Shown here one piece after another: positions 24,763 to 34,479 of a DNA stretch of 46,956 bases. Location: NCBI GenBank assembly GCA_030540075.1, contig JAUNWX010000015.1, forward strand, positions 1-46,956, given 5' to 3'. The DNA is from Lachnospiraceae bacterium (GTDB taxonomy: Bacteria; Bacillota; Clostridia; Lachnospirales; Lachnospiraceae). Position 1 is the first letter of the stretch. Each line of letters begins with the position of its first letter. The position numbers were made by a program, and so were the translations under genes. The notes below the pieces were generated by a model. The model saw only the letters and a list, made by a program, of their open reading frames with translations, ran no database searches and was not told the origin of the DNA.

Positions 24763-25608
24763 ATGGGTATTAAGACATATAGACCTTATACACCTTCGAG
24801 AAGAAACATGACCGGTTCTGACTTTTCTGAGATTACGAAGAAGACTCCGGAGAGATCTCTTCTTTCTACAGTAAAGGAGAACGCTGGTAGAAACAATCAG
24901 GGTAAGATCACTGTTCGTCACCAGGGTGGCGGAAACAGACAGAAGTACAGAATCATCGATTTCAAGAGAAACAGCAAGGATGGTATCCCTGCAACCGTTA
25001 TCGGAATCGAGTATGATCCGAACAGAACTGCCAACATCGCACTCATCGCTTACGCTGATGGTGAGAAGGCATACATCCTCGCACCGAACGGCCTGACCGA
25101 CGGTATGAAGGTTATGAACGGACCAGAGGCTGAGGCAAGAGTTGGTAACTGCTTACCGCTTTCCAAGATTCCTGTAGGTACAAACGTTCACGCAATCGAG
25201 CTCATCCCTGGCAAGGGCGCACGTATGGTACGTTCTGCTGGTAACGCTGCTCAGCTGATGGCGAAGGAAGGCAAGTATGCAACTCTTCGTCTTCCGTCTG
25301 GCGAGATGAGAATGGTTCCTGTAGAGTGCCGTGCAACCATCGGTGTTGTAGGCAACGGTGACCACAACCTCATCAACCTTGGTAAGGCTGGTAGAAAGAG
25401 ACATATGGGTTGGAGACCTACTGTTCGTGGTTCTGTCATGAACCCTAACGATCACCCGCACGGTGGTGGAGAAGGTAAGGCACCTGTCGGAAGACCTGGT
25501 CCTTGCACTCCATGGGGCAAGCCAGCACTTGGTCTTAAGACACGTAATAAGAAGAAGGCTTCCAACAAGCTTATCATCAGAAGACGTGATGGTAGAGCCA
25601 TCAAGTAA
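24763..25608 (+). CDS. rplB: Ribosomal protein L2
   Basis: 281 residues. L2 is needed for subunit joining and peptidyl transfer. [16 protein letters not shown] at the N-terminus, [14 protein letters not shown] and the C-terminal [19 protein letters not shown], containing the conserved histidine segment NPNDHPHGG, identify it. AAAAAGGAG precedes the ATG. rpsS follows after 19 bases. Confidence 0.97.
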   Translation: MGIKTYRPYTPSRRNMTGSDFSEITKKTPERSLLSTVKENAGRNNQGKITVRHQGGGNRQKYRIIDFKRNSKDGIPATVIGIEYDPNRTANIALIAYADGEKAYILAPNGLTDGMKVMNGPEAEARVGNCLPLSKIPVGTNVHAIELIPGKGARMVRSAGNAAQLMAKEGKYATLRLPSGEMRMVPVECRATIGVVGNGDHNLINLGKAGRKRHMGWRPTVRGSVMNPNDHPHGGGEGKAPVGRPGPCTPWGKPALGLKTRNKKKASNKLIIRRRDGRAIK

Positions 25609-25627
25609 TTGAGGAGGAGAGAATAAT

Positions 25628-25900
25628 ATGGCACGTTCAGTTAAAAAAGGACCATTTATTGACGCTTCGCTGAAGAAGGCTGTCGATAACATGAATGCTT
25701 CCGGAAACAAGGCCGTTATCAAGACCTGGTCTCGTCGTTCCACCATCTTCCCGTCATTTGTTGGTCACACCATCGCAGTTCATGACGGTAGAAAGCACGT
25801 TCCTGTATACGTTACAGAGGACATGGTTGGACACAAGCTCGGAGAGTTCGTCGTAACCAGAACCTTCCACGGCCACACCGGCAACGAGAAGAGAGCATAA
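25628..25900 (+). CDS. rpsS: Ribosomal protein S19
   Basis: 90 residues, near the usual 92. S19 is in the small subunit head and contacts the A-site tRNA region with S13. [34 protein letters not shown] and [14 protein letters not shown] are signatures. TTGAGGAGGAGAG precedes the ATG. Confidence 0.97.
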   Translation: MARSVKKGPFIDASLKKAVDNMNASGNKAVIKTWSRRSTIFPSFVGHTIAVHDGRKHVPVYVTEDMVGHKLGEFVVTRTFHGHTGNEKRA

Positions 25901-25933
25901 CTCACGCATATTTGAAAGGAGGACATTTCTAAA

Positions 25934-26323
25934 ATGTCAAAGGGTCATAGATCTCAGATTAAGAGAGAGAGAAATGCGAATACTGTAAAGAGACCTTCAG
26001 CTACTCTTTCATATGCAAGAGTATCCGTACAGAAGGCATGCTTCGTTCTTGACGCCATCAGAGGCAAGAACCTCGACGAGGCACTCGGTATCGTTACATA
26101 CAATCCTAGATACGCTTCTACTTTAGTTAAGAAGCTTCTTGAGTCTGCTGCTGCAAACGCAGAGAACAACAACAACATGAACAGAGACAATCTTTATGTT
26201 GCTGAGTGCTACGCTGGTGCAGCTCCTACGATGAAGAGAATTCATCCGAGAGCACAGGGCAGAGCCTACAGAATTTTAAAGAGAAACTCACACATTACTG
26301 TAGTTTTAGACGAGAGAAAGTAA
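25934..26323 (+). CDS. rplV: Ribosomal protein L22
   Basis: 129 residues, longer than Bacillus L22 (113) because of a basic N-terminal extension (SKGHRSQIKRERNANTVKRP). The core follows: YARVSVQKACFVLDAIRGK, the tunnel hairpin AGAAPTMKRIHPRAQGRA and the ending SHITVVLDER. L22 spans the exit tunnel and its hairpin is where macrolide-resistance changes arise. AAAGGAGG precedes the ATG. Confidence 0.96.
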   Translation: MSKGHRSQIKRERNANTVKRPSATLSYARVSVQKACFVLDAIRGKNLDEALGIVTYNPRYASTLVKKLLESAAANAENNNNMNRDNLYVAECYAGAAPTMKRIHPRAQGRAYRILKRNSHITVVLDERK

Positions 26324-26338
26324 GAAGGAGGCATATAA

Positions 26339-27001
26339 ATGGGTCAGAAAGTCAATCCGCACGGCATGAGAGTCGGCGTTATTAAAGATTGGGATTCCAA
26401 GTGGTATGCTGACAAGAATACTTTTTCAGATGCACTTGTTGAAGACTACAACATCCGTAAGTTCCTGAAGAAGAGACTTTACTCTGCAGGAATTGCGAAG
26501 ATCGAGATCGAGAGAGCTGCAAACGATAAGGTTCGCGTAGTGATCTACACTGCAAAGCCAGGTTTCGTTATCGGTAAGGGCGGCGCTGAGATCGAGAAGG
26601 TAAGAAAGGAAGTTCAGAAGCTTACCTCCAAGAATGTCAACATCGATATCAAGGAGATCAAGAGACCGGATCGTGATGCACAGCTCGTAGCTGAGAACAT
26701 CGCACAGTCCCTTGAAAACCGTGTATCTTTCAGAAGAGCGATGAAGCAGGCAATGCAGAGAACAATGAAGTCCGGCGTACTTGGTATCAAGGCTTCCGTA
26801 AGTGGTCGTCTCGGCGGTGCAGATATCGCAAGACGTGAGTTCTACTCCGAGGGAACCATTCCTCTTCAGACACTCAGAGCTGACATCGACTATGGCTTCG
26901 CTGAGGCTGCTACCACATACGGCAGACTCGGTGTGAAGGTATGGATCTACAAGGGAGAGGTTCTTCCTACCAAGAATACCAAGGAAGGGAGCGATAAGTA
27001 A
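26339..27001 (+). CDS. rpsC: Ribosomal protein S3
   Basis: 220 residues. S3 forms the mRNA entry site and helps unwind m[23 protein letters not shown] opens the protein; a KH domain with [16 protein letters not shown] is in the middle, and the C-terminal domain has [27 protein letters not shown] precedes the ATG. Confidence 0.97.
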   Translation: MGQKVNPHGMRVGVIKDWDSKWYADKNTFSDALVEDYNIRKFLKKRLYSAGIAKIEIERAANDKVRVVIYTAKPGFVIGKGGAEIEKVRKEVQKLTSKNVNIDIKEIKRPDRDAQLVAENIAQSLENRVSFRRAMKQAMQRTMKSGVLGIKASVSGRLGGADIARREFYSEGTIPLQTLRADIDYGFAEAATTYGRLGVKVWIYKGEVLPTKNTKEGSDK

Positions 27002-27003
27002 TT

Positions 27004-27432
27004 ATGTTAATGCCAAAGAGAACGAAGTATCGTAAGCAGATTCGTGGAAACATGAAGGGTAAGGCTACGAGAGGTAATAAGGTTACTTATGGTGAGTTCG
27101 GTCTTGTCGCAACTGAGCCTTGCTGGATCAGATCCAATCAGATCGAGGCAGCCAGAGTTGCCCTTACAAGATACATCAAGCGTGGCGGTCAGGTATGGAT
27201 CAAGATCTTCCCTGACAAGCCGATCACAGCTAAGCCACTCGGCGTCAGAATGGGTTCCGGAAAGGGCGCTGTAGAGTACTGGGTAGCTGTAGTTAAGCCA
27301 GGTAGAGTAATGTTTGAGATTTCCGGCGTACCTGAGGAGACGGCAAGAGAGGCACTTAGACTTGCTAGTCACAAGCTTCCTTGCAACTGCAAGATCGTTA
27401 CGAAGGCCGATCTGGAAGGCGGTGATAACTAA
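27004..27432 (+). CDS. rplP: Ribosomal protein L16
   Basis: 142 residues. L16 shapes the A-site tRNA binding region of the large subunit. [20 protein letters not shown] is the typical start; the first ATG was kept because the family usually has two residues before the [23 protein letters not shown] is diagnostic. The stop shares a base with the rpmC start. Confidence 0.96.
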   Translation: MLMPKRTKYRKQIRGNMKGKATRGNKVTYGEFGLVATEPCWIRSNQIEAARVALTRYIKRGGQVWIKIFPDKPITAKPLGVRMGSGKGAVEYWVAVVKPGRVMFEISGVPEETAREALRLASHKLPCNCKIVTKADLEGGDN

Positions 27433-27635
27433 TGAAGAAGAAAACTTACGTAGAAGAGTTACAGGCGAAGACAACAGAGCAGCTCAATGCTGAGCTTGTT
27501 TCTGCAAAGAAGGAGCTCTTTAATCTGAGATTCCAGAACGCTACCAACCAGCTCGATAATACAGCAAGAATCACCGAGGTTCGCAAGAACATCGCGCGTA
27601 TTCAGACAGTTATCACAGAGAAGACTAAAGCGTGA
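27432..27635 (+). CDS. rpmC: Ribosomal protein L29
   Basis: 67 residues, a two-helix protein by the tunnel exit. [27 protein letters not shown] and [17 protein letters not shown] (each quoted in part) are the family helices. Translation is coupled to rplP through a one-base overlap. Confidence 0.95.
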   Translation: MKKKTYVEELQAKTTEQLNAELVSAKKELFNLRFQNATNQLDNTARITEVRKNIARIQTVITEKTKA

Positions 27636-27652
27636 GAAAGGAGAGCACAACA

Positions 27653-27907
27653 ATGGAGAGAAATCTGAGAAAAACACGTACCGGTAAGGTCGTTAGTGCA
27701 AAGATGGACAAGACCATCGTTATCGCTATCGAGGATCACGTTAAGCATCCTGTAATCGGTAAGATCGTAAAGAGAACCGTTAAGGTATACGCTCACGACG
27801 AGAACAACGAAGCTGGCGTAGGCGATACCGTTAAGGTAATGGCTACAAGACCTCTTTCTAAGACAAAGAGATGGAGACTTGTTGAGATCGTTGAGAAGGC
27901 TAAGTAA
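27653..27907 (+). CDS. rpsQ: Ribosomal protein S17
   Basis: 84 residues from ATG 27653, chosen since AAAGGAG lies eight bases before it; the frame is open seven codons further but only from a GTG without a site. S17 is a primary 16S rRNA binder. [30 protein letters not shown] and [18 protein letters not shown] are characteristic. Confidence 0.96.
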   Translation: MERNLRKTRTGKVVSAKMDKTIVIAIEDHVKHPVIGKIVKRTVKVYAHDENNEAGVGDTVKVMATRPLSKTKRWRLVEIVEKAK

Positions 27908-27932
27908 TTAAGAGGCAAGGAAGGAGCATTAT

Positions 27933-28301
27933 ATGATTCAGCAGGAAACAAGACTTAGAGTTGCTGATAACACAGGTGCAAGAGAGCTTCTTTGCATCCG
28001 CGTTATGGGTGGCTCAACCAGAAGATATGCTGCTGTCGGAGATGTAATCATCGCATCCGTTAAGGATGCCATCCCTGGCGGTCAGGTAAAGAAGGGTGAC
28101 GTTGTCAAGGCTGTTGTAGTAAGAACCGTTGATGATATCCGTCGTAAGGACGGCAGCTACATCAAGTTCGACGAGAATGCAGCTGTTATCCTTAAGGACG
28201 ATGGAACACCTAAGGGAACACGTATTTTTGGACCGGTAGCAAGAGAGCTTCGTGATCATGGTTACATGAAGATCGTTTCCCTCGCTCCGGAAGTACTGTA
28301 A
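27933..28301 (+). CDS. rplN: Ribosomal protein L14
   Basis: 122 residues, the standard length. It forms an intersubunit bridge with 16S rRNA and is the site where the silencing factor RsfS binds. [19 protein letters not shown] and [20 protein letters not shown] are signatures. The AGGAGG for the next gene follows its stop directly. Confidence 0.97.
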   Translation: MIQQETRLRVADNTGARELLCIRVMGGSTRRYAAVGDVIIASVKDAIPGGQVKKGDVVKAVVVRTVDDIRRKDGSYIKFDENAAVILKDDGTPKGTRIFGPVARELRDHGYMKIVSLAPEVL

Positions 28302-28313
28302 GGAGGTTGCCAG

Positions 28314-28619
28314 ATGCGTAGAATTAAGAAAGACGATATGGTAAAGATCATTGCCGGTAAGGACAATGGTAAGCAGGGCAAGGTCCTTTCCTTTGACCCG
28401 GCAACCAATAAGGTAGTCGTTGAAGGCTGCAATATGGTAACCAAGCACCAGAAGCCATCTCAGGTTAATCCGCAGGGTGGCATCCTTCACAAGGAGGCTC
28501 CGATCGACGCTTCCAACGTGATGCTCGTTGTTGACGGACAGGCTACTCGCGTAGGCTTCGAGGTTAAGGACGGCAAGAAGGTAAGAGTTGCGAAGAAGAC
28601 CGGTAAGGTCGTTGAGTAA
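28314..28619 (+). CDS. rplX: Ribosomal protein L24
   Basis: 101 residues. L24 starts large-subunit assembly. A KOW motif is seen in [20 protein letters not shown], followed by [13 protein letters not shown] and [17 protein letters not shown]. Its ribosome binding site TAAGGAGG begins with the rplN stop. Confidence 0.97.
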   Translation: MRRIKKDDMVKIIAGKDNGKQGKVLSFDPATNKVVVEGCNMVTKHQKPSQVNPQGGILHKEAPIDASNVMLVVDGQATRVGFEVKDGKKVRVAKKTGKVVE

Positions 28620-28639
28620 GAGAAAGGAGGAATTTTAAG

Positions 28640-29179
28640 ATGGCTAGATTAAAGGATCTTTATAATAGCGAGATCAAGGAAGCTATGACGAAGAAGTTCG
28701 GTTACAAGAACGTTAACGAGATTCCTAAGCTTGATAAGATCGTTATCAACATGGGCGTTGGAGAAGCTAAGGAAAATTCCAAGGTTCTCGACAGCGCAGT
28801 GCGTGATCTTGAGATCATCACTGGTCAGCATGCTGTAACCACAAAGGCAAAGAAGTCTGTTGCAAACTTCAAGATCAGAGAGGGACAGGCTATCGGATGT
28901 AAGGTTACTCTTCGTGGCGAGAGAATGTACGAGTTCGCTGATCGTCTGATCAACCTCGCACTTCCGCGCGTAAGAGACTTCAGAGGCGTTAACCCGAACG
29001 CATTTGATGGCAGAGGTAACTATGCACTTGGCCTCAAGGAGCAGATCATTTTCCCTGAGATCGAGTTTGATAAGGTTGATAAGGTAAGAGGTATGGACAT
29101 CATCTTCGTTACGACTGCAAAGACGGACGAAGAGGCAAGAGAACTTCTTAGACTGTTCAACATGCCGTTCGCAAAGTAA
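28640..29179 (+). CDS. rplE: Ribosomal protein L5
   Basis: 179 residues, identical in length to Bacillus L5. It binds 5S rRNA and contacts the P-site t[14 protein letters not shown]-like segment ([16 protein letters not shown]), [20 protein letters not shown] and the [18 protein letters not shown] motif identify it. AAAGGAGG precedes the ATG. Confidence 0.97.
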   Translation: MARLKDLYNSEIKEAMTKKFGYKNVNEIPKLDKIVINMGVGEAKENSKVLDSAVRDLEIITGQHAVTTKAKKSVANFKIREGQAIGCKVTLRGERMYEFADRLINLALPRVRDFRGVNPNAFDGRGNYALGLKEQIIFPEIEFDKVDKVRGMDIIFVTTAKTDEEARELLRLFNMPFAK

Positions 29180-29191
29180 TCGGAGGAAAAT

Positions 29192-29377
29192 ATGGCTAAG
29201 TTATCAATGAAGTTAAAGCAGCAGAAGGCTCCGAAGTTCTCCACCAGAGCATATACCAGATGCAAGATCTGCGGAAGACCTCACTCTGTTCTTAAGAAGT
29301 ACGGCATCTGCCGTGTATGCTTCCGTGAGCTTGCATACAAGGGCGAGATCCCTGGTGTTAAGAAGGCTTCCTGGTAA
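29192..29377 (+). CDS. rpsN: Ribosomal protein S14, zinc-binding type
   Basis: 61 residues, the short C+ form. Two CxxC pairs (TRCKICG and GICRVCF) bind zinc. It has the normal place after rplE, but here it ends the first part of the cluster: a 330-base gap separates it from rpsH, which normally follows closely. TCGGAGG precedes the ATG. Confidence 0.97.
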   Translation: MAKLSMKLKQQKAPKFSTRAYTRCKICGRPHSVLKKYGICRVCFRELAYKGEIPGVKKASW

Positions 29378-29707
29378 TCAGGACCTTCCACCATTTGAGC
29401 CTGCGGCAATGTGACCCTCCGGGGTTGTGTTGTCAAAGGCGATAATTTTCGGATTGTATTTAAAGAAGTACAGGATTTACTTCAAAAAGATACGCCGGAC
29501 CGGGTTGCAACTCGGAGAAAAATGGTTATAATGTAAATGTTGCGCCGCAGGCCGCACAGCATATGCTGTGCCATTTGACTAAGCATCGGATCCCGTATCC
29601 TATGGACTGGTCAGGTGAGATCACCCTGTTGACGCGGCATTTGCTTTGTCCGAAATTATGCGGACATATAACAAACTATATTTTTTTAAGAAAGGATATC
29701 CGTAAAC
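29378..29707 (+). promoter_or_regulatory. Promoter and structured leader in the rpsN-rpsH gap
   Basis: A 330-base gene-free region. It holds a promoter (29505-29532) and about 165 bases of leader. Stem-loops in the leader include the perfect palindrome GCACAGCATATGCTGTGC (29554-29571), GGTGA/TCACC (about 29612-29623) and GTCCG/CGGAC (about 29648-29665). No terminator with a T-run was seen after rpsN. No known leader family was recognised. Confidence 0.55.
29505..29532 (+). promoter_or_regulatory. Internal promoter before rpsH
   Basis: TTGCAA (29505-29510), 16-base spacer, TATAAT (29527-29532). TTGCAACTCGGAGAA closely resembles TTGCAATTCGGAAAA of rpsJ P1. Confidence 0.75.
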
Positions 29708-30109
29708 ATGAGTATGAGTGATCCAATCGCAGATATGCTTACAAGAATCCGTAATGCAAACACTGCAAAGCACGACACAGTAACTATCCCATCCTCCAAG
29801 ATGAAGCTTGCTATCGCTGACATCCTGGTAAATGAGGGCTACATCGCAAAGTATGAGCTCGTTGACAACGGCAAGTTCAAGGACATCAAGGTTACTCTTA
29901 AGTATGGCGCTACGAAGAACGATAAGATCATCGGCGGCATCCGTAAGATTTCCAAGCCGGGTCTGAGAGTATATGCTGGCAAGGAGAACATGCCTTCCGT
30001 ACTGGGCGGTCTTGGTATCGCCATTGTTTCCACCAATCAGGGCGTTATGACTGATCGTGAAGCAAGAGCAAAGGGCGTAGGCGGCGAAGTTCTGGCATTC
30101 GTTTGGTAA
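29708..30109 (+). CDS. rpsH: Ribosomal protein S8
   Basis: 133 residues. S8 organises the central domain of 16S rRNA; in Escherichia coli it represses the spc operon by binding its m[17 protein letters not shown] at the N-terminus, and [20 protein letters not shown] with [20 protein letters not shown] at the C-terminus, are diagnostic. A GAAAGGAT ribosome binding site precedes the ATG. Here the gene is preceded by its own promoter and leader. Confidence 0.97.
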   Translation: MSMSDPIADMLTRIRNANTAKHDTVTIPSSKMKLAIADILVNEGYIAKYELVDNGKFKDIKVTLKYGATKNDKIIGGIRKISKPGLRVYAGKENMPSVLGGLGIAIVSTNQGVMTDREARAKGVGGEVLAFVW

Positions 30110-30188
30110 TATAACTTACTTAACCCAATAAGCTGTATAACCGAATAAGCTGAACGAAGCTTACAAATAGTAACTAGTAATCTGAAAA

Positions 30189-30204
30189 CTGTCTGAAAAG
30201 ACAG
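30189..30204 (+). other. GAAA-capped hairpin between rpsH and rplF
   Basis: CTGTCT-GAAA-AGACAG: six perfect pairs and a GAAA tetraloop, 15 bases before the rplF ribosome binding site, in a 120-base gap that also has two copies of AATAAGCTG (about 30128 and 30143). Confidence 0.5.
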
Positions 30205-30229
30205 AGAATTTAAGAGAGGAGACATTAGT

Positions 30230-30772
30230 ATGTCACGTATCGGAAAATTACCGGTAGTAATCCCAGCAGGCGTTACTGTTGAGATCAAGGACAACAACGT
30301 TCTTTCTGTAAAGGGACCGAAGGGCACTCTTGAGAAGCAGTTCGCTCCGGAAATCACTATCGAGCAGAAGGACGGCGAGATCGTTGTCAGCAGACCAAAC
30401 GATAATAAGAAGGAGAAGTCCCTTCACGGACTTACCAGAGCGCTCATCCACAACATGGTGGATGGTGTAACCAACGGCTTCGAGAAGAAGCTCGAGATCA
30501 ACGGTGTAGGTTACAGAGCAGCAAAGCAGGGCAAGACCCTGACCCTTACACTCGGCTATTCTCACCCGGTTACCATGGAAGATCCAGAGGGTGTTGAGGC
30601 TGTACTTGAGGGCACAAATACCATCTTCGTACGCGGTATTGATAAGGAAGCAGTTGGTCAGTACGCAGCTGAGATCCGCAGCAAGAGAGGACCGGAGCCA
30701 TATAAGGGCAAGGGTATCAAGTATGCTGATGAGATCATCAGACGTAAGGTTGGTAAGACAGGTAAGAAATAA
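30230..30772 (+). CDS. rplF: Ribosomal protein L6
   Basis: 180 residues. L6 stabilises the factor-binding region near the sarcin-ricin loop. [36 protein letters not shown]-type helix and the C-terminal [20 protein letters not shown] are signatures. AGAGAGGAG precedes the ATG. Start of a tight run rplF-rplR-rpsE-rpmD-rplO-secY. Confidence 0.97.
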   Translation: MSRIGKLPVVIPAGVTVEIKDNNVLSVKGPKGTLEKQFAPEITIEQKDGEIVVSRPNDNKKEKSLHGLTRALIHNMVDGVTNGFEKKLEINGVGYRAAKQGKTLTLTLGYSHPVTMEDPEGVEAVLEGTNTIFVRGIDKEAVGQYAAEIRSKRGPEPYKGKGIKYADEIIRRKVGKTGKK

Positions 30773-30788
30773 TTAGGAGGAAAGTGAA

Positions 30789-31151
30789 ATGGTAAGTAAG
30801 AGAAATAAAGCTGAACTTCGCCAGAAGAAGCACGAGAGACTTAGAAACCGTTTTTCTGGTACTCCAGAGAGACCACGTCTTTCCGTATTCAGATCTGACA
30901 AGCACATGTATGCACAGATTATCGATGATGTAGCAGGCAACACTCTTTGCGCTGCGTCTACTCTTGATAAGGATGCAAACTTAGAGAACACAAGCAATAT
31001 CGAGGCTGCTCAGTACGTTGGTAAGGCCATCGCAGAGAAGGCTCTGGCTAAGGGAATCAAGCAGGTTGTATTTGACCGTGGCGGCTTCCTGTATCATGGT
31101 AAGGTTCAGGCTCTCGCAGATGCTGCAAGAGAAGCTGGCCTTGAATTCTAA
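30789..31151 (+). CDS. rplR: Ribosomal protein L18
   Basis: 120 residues, standard length. It binds 5S rRNA. The basic N-terminal part ([19 protein letters not shown]) is followed by [20 protein letters not shown] and [28 protein letters not shown] precedes the ATG, 16 bases after rplF. Confidence 0.97.
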   Translation: MVSKRNKAELRQKKHERLRNRFSGTPERPRLSVFRSDKHMYAQIIDDVAGNTLCAASTLDKDANLENTSNIEAAQYVGKAIAEKALAKGIKQVVFDRGGFLYHGKVQALADAAREAGLEF

Positions 31152-31172
31152 TCGAGAGGAGAAACAAGCAAG

Positions 31173-31682
31173 ATGAAGCGTGAAAGAATTGATGCAAATC
31201 AGTTAGAATTAAACGACAACGTCGTAGCCATCAAGCGTGTTGCGAAGACCGTTAAGGGTGGTCGTACCATGAGATTCTCTGCTCTCGTAGTAGTTGGTGA
31301 CGGCAATGGTCATGTAGGTTGTGGTATCGGTAAGGCAGTCGAGGTTCCAGAGGCGATCCGTAAGGCTCGTGAGGCTGCTGTAAAGGCTATCGTTACAATC
31401 CCTGTAACCGATGAGAAGTCCGTACCGCACGATTATGTTGGTAAGTTCGGAAGCTCTACTGTTCTTCTGAAGAAGGCACCGGAAGGAACTGGTATCATCG
31501 CTGGTGGTCCTGCTCGTTCTGTACTTGAGCTTGCTGGTATCAAGAACATTCGTACCAAGTCTCTGGGCTCCAACAATAAGACAAACGTTGTACTCGCTAC
31601 CCTTCAGGGCCTCACTTCCATGAAGACACCTGAGGAGTTTGCTGCACTCCGCGGCAAGACTGTAGCTGAGATCACAGGTTAA
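31173..31682 (+). CDS. rpsE: Ribosomal protein S5
   Basis: 169 residues. S5 acts in decoding accuracy and mRNA entry. The N-terminal dsRNA-binding part has [20 protein letters not shown] and [40 protein letters not shown] follows in the C-terminal part. GAGAGGAG precedes the ATG. Confidence 0.97.
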   Translation: MKRERIDANQLELNDNVVAIKRVAKTVKGGRTMRFSALVVVGDGNGHVGCGIGKAVEVPEAIRKAREAAVKAIVTIPVTDEKSVPHDYVGKFGSSTVLLKKAPEGTGIIAGGPARSVLELAGIKNIRTKSLGSNNKTNVVLATLQGLTSMKTPEEFAALRGKTVAEITG

Positions 31683-31696
31683 TAGGGGGTATCAAA

Positions 31697-31882
31697 ATGG
31701 CAGATAAGAAGTTAAAGATTACACTTGTTAAGTCTCCAATCGCAGCTATCCCTAAGCAGAGAGCTACTGTTCAGGCTCTTGGTCTCCGTAAGATCCGTCA
31801 GAGTGTAGAGCTTCCGGACAACGGTGCTACAAGAGGTATGATTCAGAGAGTTAACCATCTTGTAAAAGTTGAAGAAATCTAA
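31697..31882 (+). CDS. rpmD: Ribosomal protein L30
   Basis: 61 residues, close to Bacillus (59). [19 protein letters not shown] and the ending NDNGATRG-like [20 protein letters not shown] are typical. A GGGGG-rich site precedes the ATG, 14 bases after rpsE. Confidence 0.96.
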   Translation: MADKKLKITLVKSPIAAIPKQRATVQALGLRKIRQSVELPDNGATRGMIQRVNHLVKVEEI

Positions 31883-31893
31883 GGAGGCATACA

Positions 31894-32337
31894 ATGGAGT
31901 TAGCTAATTTAAAGCCGGCTGACGGCGCAAAGCAGTCAAAGAACTTCAGACGTGGCCGTGGCCATGGTTCAGGAAATGGCAAGACCGCAGGTAAGGGCGC
32001 AAAGGGCCAGAAGGCAAGATCCGGAGCACCAAGACCAGGATTTGAGGGTGGTCAGATGCCTCTGTTCAGACGTATCCCGAAGAGAGGATTCACTGATCGC
32101 AATTCCAAGGTTATCACAGGTATCAACCTTTCTACTCTTGACGCTCGTTTCAACGAGGGTGAGGAAGTAACCATCGAGGCTCTTTTTGCGAAGGGCATCA
32201 TCAAGAAGGTTAACGATGGCGTTAAGATTCTTGGTAACGGCGAGCTTACAAAGAAGCTCAACGTAAAGGTAAATGCTTTCTCTGCATCTGCTAAGGAGAA
32301 GATCGAAGCTTTAGGCGGCACCTGTGAGGTAATCTGA
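31894..32337 (+). CDS. rplO: Ribosomal protein L15
   Basis: 147 residues. L15 is a late-assembly protein of the large subunit. [20 protein letters not shown] and [18 protein letters not shown] are diagnostic. TAAGGAGG precedes the ATG. The secY start lies two bases after its stop. Confidence 0.97.
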   Translation: MELANLKPADGAKQSKNFRRGRGHGSGNGKTAGKGAKGQKARSGAPRPGFEGGQMPLFRRIPKRGFTDRNSKVITGINLSTLDARFNEGEEVTIEALFAKGIIKKVNDGVKILGNGELTKKLNVKVNAFSASAKEKIEALGGTCEVI

Positions 32338-32339
32338 TA

Positions 32340-33680
32340 ATGTTCAAATCACTACTTAATGCATTTAAGGTAAAAGAACTGAGGAAAAAGCTTCTGTTCG
32401 TTTTCCTGATGCTCGTAGTAATTAGGTTTGGATCGAATCTTCCTATCCCGGGTGTGAACGCGCAGTACTTTAGCGAGCTGTTTAACAGCATGTCCAATAA
32501 TGATGCATTCGGTTGGTTCAATACGATGACCGGTGGCTCCTTCGAGCAGCTGTCGATCTTCGCACTGTCCATCACACCGTACATCACTTCATCCATCATC
32601 ATCCAGCTGCTCACCGTGGCCATTCCGGCGCTCGAGGAGATGCAGAAGGATGGTGAAGAGGGAAGAAAGAAGCTCACTGAGTACACCAGATACGTAACGA
32701 TCGGTCTGGCTCTTATCGAGTCACTTGCGATGGCTATCGGATTTGGCGGTCAGGGACTTCTGATCGGTTTCGCCGAGGCGAGCACAGGAAGAAAGATCGC
32801 TGATATCGCGATCGCTGTTATAGCGATGACGGCGGGCTCGGCACTTCTGATGTGGATCGGTGAGCAGATCACAGATAAGGGTGTGGGCAATGGTATTTCC
32901 CTTGTCCTTCTCTTCAATATTCTGTCTTCTGTTCCGAGCGATTTCCAGACGCTGTACATCAGATTCATGAGCGGAAAGAATGTGGCAACGATGGTTGTCG
33001 CAGCGATCATCATCGTTGCAGCGATTATCGGACTCGTTGTATTTACCATCATCCTCAACGACGCGCAGAGAACCATTCCGGTTCAGTACAGCCGTCGTGT
33101 GCAGGGCAGAGGTCTGGTGGGCGGACAGTCCTCCAACATCCCTCTGAAGGTCAATACAGCAAGTGTTATGCCGGTTATCTTCGCCAGCTCACTGATGACC
33201 ATGCCGGTTGTCATCGGTCAGATCATCAAGGTGGATTACAGCACGATTCCTGGTCAGATCCTTATGGTGCTGAACTCAGGCTCCTGGTGCAATCCTGACA
33301 GACCGATTTATTCGATCGGACTGGTGATCTACATTCTGCTGCTTTACTTCTTTGCATATTTCTATACATCGATTTCCTTTAATCCGTTAGAGATTGCAAA
33401 TAACATGAAGAAGCAGGGTGGTTTTATCCCGGGTATCCGTCCGGGTAAGCCAACCAGCGATTACCTTGATAATATTCTTACATATATTATTTTCATCGGT
33501 GCGACAGGACTGGCCATCGTAGCGATCATTCCGATTTTTATCTCCGGAGTGTTCAATGTTGGTCGTATCTCCTTCGCCGGTACGTCTCTGATTATTATCG
33601 TTGGCGTCGTGCTTGAGACCGTGAAGGCAATTGAGTCTCAGATGGTTGTAAGAAACTACCAGGGATTCCTGAACGATTAA
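32340..33680 (+). CDS. secY: Preprotein translocase subunit SecY
   Basis: 446 residues with ten membrane helices; forms the protein-conducting channel through which the secreted and membrane proteins of this window would pass. [20 protein letters not shown]-type first helix with IPGVN plug region, [15 protein letters not shown] and [10 protein letters not shown] are signatures. The ribosome binding site GAGGT lies inside the end of rplO, so the two are coupled. A 12-bp hairpin follows. Confidence 0.97.
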   Translation: MFKSLLNAFKVKELRKKLLFVFLMLVVIRFGSNLPIPGVNAQYFSELFNSMSNNDAFGWFNTMTGGSFEQLSIFALSITPYITSSIIIQLLTVAIPALEEMQKDGEEGRKKLTEYTRYVTIGLALIESLAMAIGFGGQGLLIGFAEASTGRKIADIAIAVIAMTAGSALLMWIGEQITDKGVGNGISLVLLFNILSSVPSDFQTLYIRFMSGKNVATMVVAAIIIVAAIIGLVVFTIILNDAQRTIPVQYSRRVQGRGLVGGQSSNIPLKVNTASVMPVIFASSLMTMPVVIGQIIKVDYSTIPGQILMVLNSGSWCNPDRPIYSIGLVIYILLLYFFAYFYTSISFNPLEIANNMKKQGGFIPGIRPGKPTSDYLDNILTYIIFIGATGLAIVAIIPIFISGVFNVGRISFAGTSLIIIVGVVLETVKAIESQMVVRNYQGFLND

Positions 33681-33692
33681 TCGTCAACACCA

Positions 33693-33723
33693 AGCCTCCT
33701 CAGACGTACGATCTGGGGAGGCT
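33693..33723 (+). other. Hairpin between secY and adk
   Basis: AGCCTCCTCAGA (33693-33704) pairs with TCTGGGGAGGCT (33712-33723), 12 pairs with one G-U. The tail ATCAGTGTTTATT is a poor terminator, so it probably lowers rather than blocks expression of adk and map. Confidence 0.6.
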
Positions 33724-33762
33724 ATCAGTGTTTATTACTATAGTACTATCGGGAGAACGCAA

Positions 33763-34410
33763 ATGAAGATTGTTATGTTAGGTGCGCCTGGTGCCGGTAA
33801 GGGTACACAGGCAATCAAGATTGCTGATAAGTATGATATTCCACACATTTCGACGGGAGATATCTTCCGTGCGAACATCAAGGGTGGTACAGAGCTCGGA
33901 CAGAAGGCGAAGTCCTACATCGACAAGGGCGAGCTGGTTCCGGATGAGGTGACGATCGGAATGCTTCTGGATCGTATCACACAGGATGACTGTAAGAACG
34001 GTTATGTTCTCGACGGCTTCCCACGTACGATTCCGCAGGCAGAGAGCCTGACAGAGGCACTGAAGAGCCAGGGCGACAAGATTGACTTCGCACTGAACAT
34101 CGATGTTCCGGATGAAGCCATCATCGAGCGTATGTCCGGCAGACGTGCCTGCCCGAAGTGTGGTGCAACCTACCATATCGTATACGCAGCACCGAAGACA
34201 GAAAACATCTGTGATAAGTGTGGTACCGAGCTCATCATTCGTTCGGATGATAAGCCGGAGACCGTAAAGGATCGTCTCAATGTTTACCATCAGCAGACAG
34301 AGCCGCTCATCGCGTACTATAAGGCAGCCGGCGTGCTTCGTGAGGTTAACGGAACACAGGAGCTTCCAAAGGTATTTGAGGATGTCGTTGCAATCCTTTC
34401 CGAGAACTGA
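33763..34410 (+). CDS. adk: Adenylate kinase, zinc-lid type
   Basis: Interconverts AMP plus ATP with two ADP in the cytoplasm. 215 residues. The P-loop GAPGAGKGT is near the start (7-15), [10 protein letters not shown] is the signature, and the LID has four cysteines for zinc: C130, C133, C150 and C153, the form common in Gram-positive bacteria. Co-location with secY and map is standard. ATCGGGAG precedes the ATG. Confidence 0.97.
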   Translation: MKIVMLGAPGAGKGTQAIKIADKYDIPHISTGDIFRANIKGGTELGQKAKSYIDKGELVPDEVTIGMLLDRITQDDCKNGYVLDGFPRTIPQAESLTEALKSQGDKIDFALNIDVPDEAIIERMSGRRACPKCGATYHIVYAAPKTENICDKCGTELIIRSDDKPETVKDRLNVYHQQTEPLIAYYKAAGVLREVNGTQELPKVFEDVVAILSEN

Positions 34411-34479
34411 TTCGGCGGAAGGTAAGCGACAGATCAGCCTCTGATGTGAAACATCAAGCGTATTCAGAAAGAAGTACTA

